From positions 33,501 to 97,500 of the forward strand of contig UBNV01000002.1 of assembly GCA_900466945.1 (NCBI GenBank): a stretch of DNA of 64,000 nucleotides, written 5' to 3'. The first letter of the stretch is position 1; the number at the start of each line of letters is the position of its first letter. The notes beneath the pieces are model-generated. The model was not told the DNA's origin and searched no databases. It was given only the letters and a program-made list of their open reading frames with translations. Position numbers and translations under genes: made by a program. The DNA comes from Hyphomicrobiales bacterium. Its GTDB lineage: Bacteria; Pseudomonadota; Alphaproteobacteria; Rhizobiales; Rhizobiaceae. Positions 26,944 through 35,053 of the stretch are shown here, in pieces.

Positions 26944-27357
26944 TCAGAGCAATCGGTCCCGAAACTCCCGCGCCGGCAGCCAGCAGCTGTCGCGTTTGCC
27001 GAATATGCGGTAGCGGTTGCGCGCGATCATCCGATAGAGTGGATCGCGGATGAAACGCGGCACCAGCCGGAAGATGGAAAACGCTTTCCAGGGCCAGCCG
27101 AGTCCGGCATAGATCGATAGCACCGCATCGCTGTCGCGTTGCATGCTGTCGCCATGGACCACGATCATCGTGTCGGGATTGGCGGGGTCGATGCCGAAAC
27201 GGCGATAGATCGCTGAACCGACCTCTCCTTGCATCGAGGCAAGGCGGAAGCGCTTTTTGTGGTCCTGCGTCAGCACGAATTGCGCATTGGCCGAACACAG
27301 AATGCATTCGGCATCGAAAAGGATGATCGGGCCGGTGGCTTCGGATTGTGTCTCCAT
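26944..27357 (-). CDS. DCC-family thiol-disulfide oxidoreductase-like protein (DUF393)
   Basis: A 137-residue protein of the DUF393/DCC family. The defining motif near the N-terminus is FDAECILC (residues 14-21), a variant of DGxCxxC in which Gly is Ala and one residue is Glu. The rest follows the family: LASMQGEVG, DTMIVVHG, and the C-terminal RNRYRIFGKRDSCWLP with another Cys. Function is inferred as redox, but not proven for the family. It lies between the membrane-protein gene and an SDR gene on the same strand. Confidence 0.85.
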   Translation of the reverse strand: METQSEATGPIILFDAECILCSANAQFVLTQDHKKRFRLASMQGEVGSAIYRRFGIDPANPDTMIVVHGDSMQRDSDAVLSIYAGLGWPWKAFSIFRLVPRFIRDPLYRMIARNRYRIFGKRDSCWLPAREFRDRLL

Positions 27358-27388
27358 GGCAGGAAGCTAAGCCAGGCCGCCACCCGCT

Positions 27389-27613
27389 TCAATGGGACAA
27401 AGCGTCCTTCGACCCTGCCGCCTTGCGCCGATAGGGCAAGAGGAAGAGATAAATGCCGGTGGCGAGCAGCGGCAGGAGCGGCACCAGCGCCAGAAAACCG
27501 ATCCATTGCGGCGAGCCCGGGATCATCATCGCGACGATATTGGCGATGACGGCCAGCGTGAAGGCAAGCGAGAGCACGCGATGCCATTGGCGTATGCGGT
27601 GACTGACGGACAT
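27389..27613 (-). CDS. Small two-span membrane protein
   Basis: A 74-residue protein with two hydrophobic segments, about residues 13-32 (VLSLAFTLAVIANIVAMMI) and 38-58 (IGFLALVPLLPLLATGIYLF). A basic tail follows. It is not recognised at family level. It lies between the SRPBCC gene (52 bp upstream) and the DCC gene on the same strand, so it may share their transcript. Confidence 0.7.
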   Translation of the reverse strand: MSVSHRIRQWHRVLSLAFTLAVIANIVAMMIPGSPQWIGFLALVPLLPLLATGIYLFLLPYRRKAAGSKDALSH

Positions 27614-27664
27614 GGCAATGCCTTTCTTTCAAAACAGTGACACGGAAAACGAGGGTGACGGGTC

Positions 27665-28075
27665 TCAGGCGAGCCGGTCGAGGACGGCTTCGAGGCCGTC
27701 GAAGTAACGCGGCCAGCCCATCTTGGCGCCGCCATAATATTGCGGCTGGTCGCGCTGAAAACCGGTCTGCTCCATCCGAAGCAACGTTCCATCGCCGCTC
27801 GGGGTGAGCGTCCAGGTGACGAGGCTTTTCAGTGCGCCGGCGTTCCAGCTGTAGGCGAGGCACCGGGCCGGCTCGACCACCTGCACCTCGCATTCGACGG
27901 CGCCCCAGTCGGCGCTGAGCGTGAACCGGTGACCGACCTCGGGCGCGAAGGCATTCTGCATCAGCCAGTCGGCGATGAGCTCCGGCTGGGTCAGCGCCCG
28001 CCAGATCTTCTCGGGCGCATGGCGGAATTCCCGTTCGACGGTCACGGAAAGGGGTGGCGTGCTGCGGTCGGTCAT
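27665..28075 (-). CDS. SRPBCC (AHSA1/START-like) domain protein
   Basis: A 136-residue protein of the activator-of-Hsp90/START superfamily, which binds hydrophobic ligands in a helix-grip fold. Typical segments are VEREFRHAPEKIWRALTQPE, ADWLMQNAFAPEVGHRF and the C-terminal GWPRYFDGLEAVLDRL. It overlaps the upstream ArsR gene by 4 bp (ATGA). ArsR plus SRPBCC pairs of this kind are very common in proteobacteria, usually self-regulating, with unknown physiological ligand. Confidence 0.92.
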   Translation of the reverse strand: MTDRSTPPLSVTVEREFRHAPEKIWRALTQPELIADWLMQNAFAPEVGHRFTLSADWGAVECEVQVVEPARCLAYSWNAGALKSLVTWTLTPSGDGTLLRMEQTGFQRDQPQYYGGAKMGWPRYFDGLEAVLDRLA

Positions 28076-28395
28076 TGGTCCATCCTGTCGAGGAGATCAT
28101 CAAGGGCATCGAAACGGGCGTCCCAGAAGCCTTCCATCAGCCGTGCCCAGGCATTGAGCGGATCGAGCGCCTGAGGGCGCACGCGGTAATGGCTCTGGCG
28201 GCCACTCACGCGGTCCTCCACGAGGCCTGCGCGCTTGAGGACGGCGAGATGCTTGGAGACGGCGGGCTGCGAGACGCCGGCACCGGCGGTCAGCCCGCCG
28301 ACGGTTTGCGCGCCGTCGCGGCAGAGCCGCTCGAACAGCCTCCGCCGGGTCGGATCGGCAAGGGCCGCAAACAGGCTGTCGGTCGAGGTGTCCAT
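28072..28395 (-). CDS. ArsR-family regulator paired with SRPBCC protein
   Basis: A 107-residue winged-HTH protein (ALADPTRRRLFERL, then GVSQPAVSKHLAVLKRAGLV and a wing at GRQSHYRV). No metal-binding cysteine box is present in the recognition region, so it is not a classical metal sensor. It is the first gene of the SRPBCC unit, with a 4-bp overlap. An AT-rich stretch with the inverted element CTATGGCTATGG just upstream (about 28410) may hold its promoter and operator. Confidence 0.92.
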   Translation of the reverse strand: MDTSTDSLFAALADPTRRRLFERLCRDGAQTVGGLTAGAGVSQPAVSKHLAVLKRAGLVEDRVSGRQSHYRVRPQALDPLNAWARLMEGFWDARFDALDDLLDRMDQ

Positions 28396-28541
28396 GCAAA
28401 TCCCATAACTCTATGGCTATGGTTTTTCTATAACCGCGGAGTTATCGGATTATCAACCGGCCGCGTCCTCTCGGCTGCCTCGTGCGCCCGTGACAGCTGC
28501 AACCGCCGTGTTAGACTGCGATCTGATGGCGGACGGAGAGA

Positions 28542-28949
28542 ATGGATATGAAGAAGGGATACAAGGACCTGCTGGCGGAAGCAGAGGCACTGGTCGAGGC
28601 GGTGAACCCATCTGAGGCGGCCCGCCTTCATGCCCGCGATGACGTTGTTTTCGTTGACCTGCGAGATCCGCGGGAGCGGGAGCGCGAAGGCACGATTCCG
28701 AACGCCTTTTCCTGTCCGCGCGGCATGCTGGAATTCTGGATCGACCCGGAAAGCCCCTATCACAAGCCGATCTTTGCAGAGGACAAAACCTTCCTCTTCT
28801 TCTGTGCCAGCGGCTGGCGCTCCGCGCTCGCCACCAGGACGGCCCTGGACATGGGCCTCGAAAACGTCAGCCATATCTCGGGCGGTTTCACTGCCTGGCG
28901 TGACGCCGGACTGCCAGTGGATGCGGTGATGGCTAAGGTCAAGCCGTAG
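28542..28949 (+). CDS. Rhodanese-like domain protein
   Basis: A 135-residue single-domain rhodanese. The active-site loop is CASGWR (Cys at about residue 87), with CH2A-like VFVDLRDPREREREG and CH2B-like SHISGGFTAWRDAGLPV motifs. A thiosulfate or persulfide sulfurtransferase role is expected, in the cytoplasm. The ATG at 28542 is used; one at 28548 is equally plausible. It is divergent from the ArsR/SRPBCC unit across 146 bp. Confidence 0.92.
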   Translation: MDMKKGYKDLLAEAEALVEAVNPSEAARLHARDDVVFVDLRDPREREREGTIPNAFSCPRGMLEFWIDPESPYHKPIFAEDKTFLFFCASGWRSALATRTALDMGLENVSHISGGFTAWRDAGLPVDAVMAKVKP

Positions 28950-29180
28950 CCATCGACCAGCATGTCGAGGCCATCGCGCGGTCGACACCCGGCGCCCTCA
29001 GCAACCAGCACTTGAACAGCCAAAAAAACGCCCCATCTAGAAGTGTGACAGTCGCACGACTGCACCCGGCGCATGATGCACACCTGGTCCGGTCGATGAG
29101 TGCAACAGTCCGCTGGCACTGTGTCGATGACATCAGGTCGTCGACCCCGGGCCTCGGGCCGGTCTCGTCAGGAGACAGTC

Positions 29181-29549
29181 ATGGTCGAACGGATCAACCG
29201 CATTTCCCGCAGTGACGCCAGCGCCCCGACGGATGTCGGCCACACCCTGAACATAGGCTCGGACGCCGAAAACGCCTGGGTCGCTGCCCGCCAGTTGCAA
29301 ATCAACCACGACATCGAAGAACGCCAGAGAAAGATGCTGGAAGAGAAGGAAAGGCGCGGGACGCTCGACGACGAGCAGGCGACGGACGATCCCGATACGC
29401 CATCCAGGCAGTGGGTGGGAGCGACCGGCACGGATGTCCCGACGGAAGGCGAGGCAGACGAACCGCGCCTGTCCGGCGAAAGCGAGCGCATCGGCACCCA
29501 GAACTTCGACGAGGACACCCCCTTTGGCAATCGTGTCGCGATCGTCTGA
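29181..29549 (+). CDS. Hypothetical acidic, probably disordered protein
   Basis: A 122-residue protein starting at 29181 with CAGGAG seven bases upstream. A short helical, charged segment (ARQLQINHDIEERQRKMLEE) is followed by a long acidic, low-complexity tail rich in D, E, T and P. It has no signal peptide or known domain. The 231-bp region upstream contains no other gene that I can support. The function is unknown. Confidence 0.6.
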   Translation: MVERINRISRSDASAPTDVGHTLNIGSDAENAWVAARQLQINHDIEERQRKMLEEKERRGTLDDEQATDDPDTPSRQWVGATGTDVPTEGEADEPRLSGESERIGTQNFDEDTPFGNRVAIV

Positions 29550-29644
29550 CGCAGTCCTTCCAGCATCTGAAGCCGCCCCGACACATCCGCGTCGCACTTT
29601 GCCGGCAATCACTCTAGAGTGCCGCCAAACAGACGAGGACCACC

Positions 29645-30514
29645 ATGCCACAGACGATTCGCATCGAAAACGCAGACCTCATCGTCGAGGTGTCCACGCT
29701 CGGCGCCGAGATGCAGTCGCTGAAGACGACCGATGGTCGCGACTGGCTGTGGAATGGCGACACGGCCTGGTGGACGGGGCGCTCGCCGATCCTGTTTCCG
29801 ATCGTCGGCAAGGCGCCCGGCGACAGGCTGGCGGTGAATGGGCAGATCTATCCCATGGCCCAGCACGGCATCGCACGACGCCGCGAGTTCAGCCTCGTCG
29901 AGCAGACCTCGAATGCCTGCCGCCATGAACTCGCCTCGAACGCGGAGACGCGAGCAGTCTATCCCTTCGATTTCCACTTGGCGCTGGAGCACCGCCTGGA
30001 AGGCCGCGAGCTGTCGGTGACGGCAACTGTCGAGAACATCGGCGACACACCCCTTCCCTTCGGCATCGGCTTCCACCCTGCCTTTCTCTGGCCGCTCCCG
30101 GGCGCGGAGAACAAGCGTCATGCGGTGATACTCGACAACGGGGGCGAACCCGGCGTGGTGCAACTCGAAGACGGTCTGATCGGCAGGACGCTGCCGACCT
30201 CTCCCTTCACCGCGGGCCGCCTCGACCTTGCGCATTCCCTCTTCGACAACGACGCGCTGATTTTCCCGGAGGGCGCCGGCACAGGCCTCACCTTCGGCGC
30301 CGATGGCGGCCCCAGGCTTTCCTTCACCTTTACGAACCTGCCCAATATCGCGCTCTGGCAAAAACCCGGTGCGCCTTTCCTCTGCATCGAACCCTGGCAC
30401 GGTATGGCGGCCCATGCCGGCGGCACGGCGGAACTTGTCGAACGGCCCTATACGGTCGCGTTGGCAGCGGGGGATGAAATGCGGTTCGGATTCACGGTCG
30501 AGATCTCCGGCTGA
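29645..30514 (+). CDS. Aldose 1-epimerase family protein
   Basis: A 289-residue protein of the galactose mutarotase-like/YeaD-type superfamily. Matching segments are STLGAEMQSLKTTDGRDWLW, RSPILFPIVGK, AQHGIARRREF (a conserved His), FGIGFHPAFLWPLPG (second conserved His) and CIEPWHGMAAHAGG near the end (third His with Glu). It interconverts anomers of a sugar or sugar phosphate; the exact sugar is not visible. A GAGGA ribosome site precedes the start. It stands in a single-gene arrangement. Confidence 0.9.
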   Translation: MPQTIRIENADLIVEVSTLGAEMQSLKTTDGRDWLWNGDTAWWTGRSPILFPIVGKAPGDRLAVNGQIYPMAQHGIARRREFSLVEQTSNACRHELASNAETRAVYPFDFHLALEHRLEGRELSVTATVENIGDTPLPFGIGFHPAFLWPLPGAENKRHAVILDNGGEPGVVQLEDGLIGRTLPTSPFTAGRLDLAHSLFDNDALIFPEGAGTGLTFGADGGPRLSFTFTNLPNIALWQKPGAPFLCIEPWHGMAAHAGGTAELVERPYTVALAAGDEMRFGFTVEISG

Positions 30515-30601
30515 GGGCGCCTGTCGCGCCTATGCGCAGTGATCACTTGCCGACGCGCTGCCTTCCGGTACTCTTCCTATGTGGACACCACTTGGAGAGG
30601 G

Positions 30602-31423
30602 ATGAAACCGATGTGCAATCATTGCGTGATGGAGAATGTGAAGCAGAGCATGCTGTCGCGGCGCTCCCTGTTCAAGGGTATGGCCTTCGCGGGCGCAGCG
30701 GTTGCGACCGGTGGCATCGCGAGGCCTGTTCTGGCGCAACAGAGCCCGAACAAGGTGATCGACCTGACCCATGCCTATGACGGGTCCTTTCCGACCTTCG
30801 ACGGCAAGCCGGGCATCGAATATGAATGGGCCGTGGAATTCGCCGGCAATGGCTACCAGCTGCACAAGCTGACGATCTTCGAACATACGGGCACGCATAT
30901 CGATGCGCCGCTGCATTTCAGCGCCGACGGCAAGGGTGTCGACGAGATCGAGCCGGCACAACTGGTGGCACCGCTTGCCATCATCGACATCACCGACCGA
31001 GCGAAGGAAGATCCCAATGCAATGGTCGAAGCGTCAGATGTCGAGACCTGGATCAGCGCCAATGGCGAGATTCCGGCCGGCTCCGTCGTTGCACTGCGTT
31101 CAGGCTGGGCGCGAAAGGTCACCGACCCCGCCTTCCGCAACGACGGCGAAGGCAAGTTTGCCTTCCCGGGCTTTGCAAAGTCGGCGACCGACCTGCTCGC
31201 CACGCTCGACGTCGCCGCGATTGGCGTCGACACGCTCTCGCTCGATCCGGGCAATTCGGCCGATTTCGCCGTACATACGAGCTGGCTGCCGGGCGGACGT
31301 TACGGCATCGAATGCCTGAACAATCTGGAGGAACTGCCGGTCAAGGGCGCGACCATCATCGTTGGCGCCCCCAAGCACAAGGGCGGCACCGGCGGCCCGG
31401 CCCGCGTGCTGGCGCTGGTGTGA
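30602..31423 (+). CDS. Tat-exported cyclase-family metal hydrolase (kynurenine formamidase-like fold)
   Basis: A 273-residue protein with a twin-arginine signal (SRRSLFKGMAFAGAA, cut near VLAQ), so it is exported folded to the periplasm. The cyclase-family metal motif HTGTHIDAPLHF is at about residues 98-109, with a C-terminal HTSWLPGGRYGIECLNNL. These enzymes hydrolyse formamides, lactones or isatin-like rings with a divalent metal. A cysteine pair (CNHC) precedes the signal. The start at 30602 is chosen for the GGAG upstream; 30611 is possible. The next gene begins 14 bp downstream, so the two form an operon. Confidence 0.88.
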   Translation: MKPMCNHCVMENVKQSMLSRRSLFKGMAFAGAAVATGGIARPVLAQQSPNKVIDLTHAYDGSFPTFDGKPGIEYEWAVEFAGNGYQLHKLTIFEHTGTHIDAPLHFSADGKGVDEIEPAQLVAPLAIIDITDRAKEDPNAMVEASDVETWISANGEIPAGSVVALRSGWARKVTDPAFRNDGEGKFAFPGFAKSATDLLATLDVAAIGVDTLSLDPGNSADFAVHTSWLPGGRYGIECLNNLEELPVKGATIIVGAPKHKGGTGGPARVLALV

Positions 31424-31436
31424 GGCAGGGCGTCTG

Positions 31437-31862
31437 ATGGCGGTTCTCCCCCTGTTGAGTGATGAGGAGGCGAGCGCAGAAGCGCTCGCCGTCTTCAACG
31501 ACATCCGCGAGAAACGCGGGACCGATTACGTCAACAACTTCTGGCGGGCGCTGGCCCATGATCCGGACGAGCTGAAATCCGTCTGGGAGCGTTTGCAGAC
31601 GGTGATGGCACCGGGGACGCTTGATCCCCTGATCAAGGAGCTCATCTACATCGCGGTGTCGGCGACAAATGGCTGCGCTTATTGCGTCCACAGCCACACC
31701 GCCTCGGCGAAGGCCAAGGGGCTTACGCCTGAAATGCATGCCGAACTGTTGCAGGTGATTGCCATGGCGAGCCGGACCAATGCATTGGCGATGGCGCTCG
31801 GCGTGCCGGTCGACGAACGCTTCGAGGCAGGGCCGCCGAAGCTAAGCGGTGAATACACATAG
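31437..31862 (+). CDS. AhpD/carboxymuconolactone decarboxylase-like peroxidase-related protein
   Basis: A 141-residue all-helical protein of the CMD/AhpD superfamily, of the uncharacterised peroxidase-related type. The redox motif is CAYCVHSH (Cys-x-x-Cys with the following His), preceded by [13 protein letters not shown]. These proteins reduce peroxides with a lipoamide or thiol partner. It lies 14 bp after the exported cyclase gene and is probably co-transcribed, though this protein is cytoplasmic. Confidence 0.88.
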   Translation: MAVLPLLSDEEASAEALAVFNDIREKRGTDYVNNFWRALAHDPDELKSVWERLQTVMAPGTLDPLIKELIYIAVSATNGCAYCVHSHTASAKAKGLTPEMHAELLQVIAMASRTNALAMALGVPVDERFEAGPPKLSGEYT

Positions 31863-31947
31863 CAGCGCATGCGTTCATCCCACCGTTTCCCTTCGCCTCT
31901 GCCAGTCGTTAAAGTGGGGTTGGAACAACAGAATCGGAGACGCCCGC

Positions 31948-33642
31948 ATGACCGACCTCGAACGCCGCATCGACCAGGGCTCGGGACGCGAGCCGGCGGA
32001 CATCGTCTTGAAAGGCGGGCGCTTCTTCGATCTGGTCACCGGCGAACTTGTTGCCTCCGACATCGCCATCTGCGGCGAGACAATCATCGGCACGGTCGAG
32101 GCTTACGAGGGCCGCGAGGTGATAGACATCACCGGCAAGATCGTCGTGCCCGGCTTCATCGATACCCATCTGCACATCGAAAGTTCGCTCGTCACGCCGC
32201 ATGAATTTGACCGCTGCGTGCTGCCCTATGGCGTGACGACCGTGATCTGCGACCCGCATGAGATTGCCAATGTGCTGGGCACCGAAGGCATCCAGTTCTT
32301 CCTCGATTCGGCCGAAGAGACGATCATGGACATCCGCGTCCAACTCTCATCCTGCGTGCCGGCGACGCATCTGGAAACCTCCGGCGCCGATCTGCCCATC
32401 GAGCGTCTCCTGCCCTTCCGCGATCATCCCAACGTCATCGGTCTTGCCGAGTTCATGAATTTCCCCGGCGTGATCCACAAGGATCCGATCTGCATGGCCA
32501 AGCTCGAAGCATTTCAGGACGGCCATATCGACGGCCATTCGCCGCTGCTCTCCGGCCGCGACCTGAACGGCTATCTCTCTGCCCGCATCCGCACTGACCA
32601 TGAATGCACGAGTGCGACGGAAGCCATGGAGAAGATCCGCAAGGGCATGCATATTCTTGTTCGCGAGGGCTCGGTATCGAAGGACCTGCACGCCCTGATG
32701 CCGATCCTGACCGAGCGGCTGTCGCCTTTCCTCGCTCTGTGCACCGATGACCGCAACCCGCTCGACATCGCCGAACAGGGCCACCTCGACTACATGATCC
32801 GCGAGGCGATCAGAAACGGCGTCGAGCCGCTGGCCATCTACCGCGCCGCTTCAATTTCCGCTGCCCGCGCCTTTGGTCTGCGCGACCGCGGCCTCGTGGC
32901 GCCGGGCTGGCGGGCCGATCTCGTCGTCGTCGACAGCCTCGAAAACTGCAAGGCAGAAATGGTCTTTTCCGCAGGCCGTCGCGTAACCGACGAACTCTTC
33001 GCCACCCGCAATCCGGTCGCCCCCGTCGGTCTCGACAGCGTCAAGGCGAGGGTGGTGAAGGCTGCGGATTTCGGCGTGCCGGTGGCGGAAGGCGAGACAC
33101 CCGTGATCGGCGTCATGCCCGGCAAGATCATCACTGAACACCGCCGCTTCCGCCTGCCGACCTCCGGCAACCAGACCTCCGTCGATCTCGCAAACGACGT
33201 CATCAAGGTCGCTGTCATCGAGCGCCACGGCAAGAACGGCAACCACGCCAATGGCTTCGTCCAGGGTTTCGGCCTGAAGAAAGGCGCGATCGCCTCCACC
33301 GTCGGCCATGACAGCCACAACATCTGCGTCGTGGGCGTGTCGGAAGAGGACATGGCATTGGCCGCCAACCGGCTCGGCGAAATCAAGGGCGGCTTCGTGG
33401 TGGTGGAAAACGGAAAGGTGACCGGCGAAATCCCCCTGCCCGTGGCCGGCCTGATGAGCCTGGAACCCTATGAAAGCGTGCGCGACACGCTGCATCACTT
33501 GAGACAAGCCGCCTATGCCCTTGGCACGACTCTGGAAGAACCCTTCCTGCAAGTCGCCTTCCTGCCGCTTCCGGTCATCCCGCATCTGAAAATTTCCGAC
33601 AAGGGCATGGTGGATGTCGACAAGTTCCGGCTGATCGGGTGA
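31948..33642 (+). CDS. ade: Adenine deaminase
   Basis: A 564-residue amidohydrolase that converts adenine to hypoxanthine, the entry step from adenine into purine catabolism. Metal ligands lie in [13 protein letters not shown] and the [11 protein letters not shown] loop, with a further HIDGHSPLL histidine pair and the [11 protein letters not shown] aspartate. The C-terminal adenine-deaminase domain ([20 protein letters not shown]) is complete. The length fits the family. The start at 31948 begins [10 protein letters not shown]; in-frame upstream codons are unconserved. Its product feeds the xanthine dehydrogenase encoded at 48-52 kb. Confidence 0.95.
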   Translation: MTDLERRIDQGSGREPADIVLKGGRFFDLVTGELVASDIAICGETIIGTVEAYEGREVIDITGKIVVPGFIDTHLHIESSLVTPHEFDRCVLPYGVTTVICDPHEIANVLGTEGIQFFLDSAEETIMDIRVQLSSCVPATHLETSGADLPIERLLPFRDHPNVIGLAEFMNFPGVIHKDPICMAKLEAFQDGHIDGHSPLLSGRDLNGYLSARIRTDHECTSATEAMEKIRKGMHILVREGSVSKDLHALMPILTERLSPFLALCTDDRNPLDIAEQGHLDYMIREAIRNGVEPLAIYRAASISAARAFGLRDRGLVAPGWRADLVVVDSLENCKAEMVFSAGRRVTDELFATRNPVAPVGLDSVKARVVKAADFGVPVAEGETPVIGVMPGKIITEHRRFRLPTSGNQTSVDLANDVIKVAVIERHGKNGNHANGFVQGFGLKKGAIASTVGHDSHNICVVGVSEEDMALAANRLGEIKGGFVVVENGKVTGEIPLPVAGLMSLEPYESVRDTLHHLRQAAYALGTTLEEPFLQVAFLPLPVIPHLKISDKGMVDVDKFRLIG

Positions 33643-33801
33643 GGATTGGCAGAGGGCATCGGCAAGCCGGAGCCGCTGAAGGAAGCGCTGAAAGGCATGT
33701 GGTCGCGCAGCATCACTCGGGAACACCGACTGATCCACGTCGTTGTCGGCACAGGTGGAACACAGACACGGGTCATCCTGAAATGCCATTACCACGACTG
33801 A
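33643..33801 (+). pseudogene. C-terminal remnant of a YoeB/Txe-type toxin gene
   Basis: Directly after the ade stop codon, and in the same frame, the DNA reads EGIGKPEPLKEALKGMWSRS, then ITREHRLIHVVV and finally ILKCHYHD before a stop. This is the C-terminal 50 residues of YoeB, including the region of the catalytic Glu/Arg (SRSITREHRL) and the terminal His. The normal final Tyr is Asp here, and the first 35 or so residues are missing. No yefM antitoxin is adjacent. It is therefore a decayed toxin fragment; translation by read-through of ade is conceivable but unlikely. Confidence 0.8.
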
Positions 33802-33810
33802 AGAGGCCGC

Positions 33811-34596
33811 ATGGCATCCGAGACTGACTATCCAAAGTCCCTTCGGCTCCGCCTCGCGCGCCTCTATTACGGTCGCGACACGGCGGCGATCCGCTTCCAG
33901 TTTGCGCTGATGGTGATCGATCTTGCGATCATCGGCTTCTTCCTAGCCGGCCCCTATCTGCGGGATCGACCGAGTTACCTGATCCTCGATTATGCCATTG
34001 CGGCCTGGATCGCGGTGGAACTCGTTGCCCAATGGTCGGCGCATTATTCAACGCGGCGCTTTCTGGCGCGGCCAATGACCTGGGTCGACATTTTCGTTCT
34101 GGGAACGCTGCTCTTCCCGCAATGGCTGTTCAACTTCGCCTTCCTGCGCGTTGCCCGCATTTGGGCAGTAGCGCAGCGCCCGGTATTCAAGCTGATGTTG
34201 AATCGTCTGGGCTTGAAAGAGCAGACCGACGTCGTCACCGCCTTCATCAACCTCTTCGTCTTCCTCTTCCTGGTGACGGGCTTCGTCTACACTTTCTTCT
34301 TCTATCGCGAGGATCCCGGCACCGGCTTCATCGACGCGCTCTATTTTACCGTGGCGACGGTGACCACGACGGGCTTCGGCGACATCACGCTTCCCGGCAC
34401 CTTCGGCAAGCTCACCTCGATCGTCACCATGATCGTCGGCATTTCGCTCTTCGTCCGGCTCGCCCAGGCGATCGTCCGGCCCCACAAGGTCAGCTTCCCC
34501 TGCCCCGAGTGCGGATTGCAGCGCCACGACGTGGATGCCGTTCACTGTAAGGCCTGTGGACACATACTGAACATCCCGGACGACGGCGCGGTCTGA
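33811..34596 (+). CDS. Six-span-type K+ channel with C-terminal zinc ribbon
   Basis: A 261-residue inner-membrane channel. Membrane segments lie at about 30-48, 57-75, 90-112, 143-165 and 200-220, with the pore helix and filter TTGFGD at 186-191 (the K+-channel signature). The S4-like region (FLRVARIWAVAQR) holds only a few positive charges, so voltage sensing is doubtful. After the last span comes a cytoplasmic Cys4 ribbon: C231, C234, C246 and C249 (CPEC...CKAC). This tail is unusual for a channel and may bind zinc or sense redox. The start at 33811 has GAGG just upstream. Confidence 0.88.
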   Translation: MASETDYPKSLRLRLARLYYGRDTAAIRFQFALMVIDLAIIGFFLAGPYLRDRPSYLILDYAIAAWIAVELVAQWSAHYSTRRFLARPMTWVDIFVLGTLLFPQWLFNFAFLRVARIWAVAQRPVFKLMLNRLGLKEQTDVVTAFINLFVFLFLVTGFVYTFFFYREDPGTGFIDALYFTVATVTTTGFGDITLPGTFGKLTSIVTMIVGISLFVRLAQAIVRPHKVSFPCPECGLQRHDVDAVHCKACGHILNIPDDGAV

Positions 34597-34600
34597 CCGT

Positions 34601-35053
34601 TCAGAGCGGTCGGCGGAAATAGACGACTCGCTGGGTCTCATCGAAGCCGAGGGCTGCATGCATGGCATGCGAGATCGTGTTGTCGAGACCGGCATCGGAG
34701 GCGAGTTCGCTGAGGCCGTTCGACCGCGCCCAATCGCACACGGCCGAAACGAGCAGCCCCGCGACGCCCATCCGGCGTGCGGATGGTGCAACGATGATGC
34801 CTTCAAGGAAGGCGACGGGCGATGTCTTGCAGCCGTTGACATAGTCGGAGCGGATACTCGCCTCCGCAAGTCCGATGGCACGACCGTCAGGATCGAAACA
34901 GAGGAAGGCGACGAGCCGCTCCGGCTGCTTGAGCGCCTCGGCGATTTCCGCCCGATGACCATCGAGCGCAAGCTCTGGCCAGAGCGCGTGGCGCAAGGAC
35001 GCCCAGGCATCGAGATCCCCGGGCTCGGCCCTGCGCAGCACAAGCCCGGTCAC
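34601..35053 (-). CDS. GNAT acetyltransferase similar to AAC(6')
   Basis: A 150-residue GNAT protein. Segments typical of the aminoglycoside 6'-N-acetyltransferase group are LRHALWPE, IRSDYVNGCKTSPVAFLEGI and the acetyl-CoA loop PSARRMGVAGLL. The final MHAALGFDETQRVVYFRRPL also fits. Chromosomal relatives need not confer resistance; the natural substrate is unknown. It overlaps the alpha-glucosidase stop by 4 bp (ATGA) on the same strand, being the downstream gene of that unit. Confidence 0.88.
   Translation of the reverse strand: MTGLVLRRAEPGDLDAWASLRHALWPELALDGHRAEIAEALKQPERLVAFLCFDPDGRAIGLAEASIRSDYVNGCKTSPVAFLEGIIVAPSARRMGVAGLLVSAVCDWARSNGLSELASDAGLDNTISHAMHAALGFDETQRVVYFRRPL

Noticed and set aside
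34601..35053. Aminoglycoside resistance gene
   Set aside because: The family likeness is real, but it is a chromosomal gene coupled to a glucosidase with no mobile context, so resistance should not be claimed.
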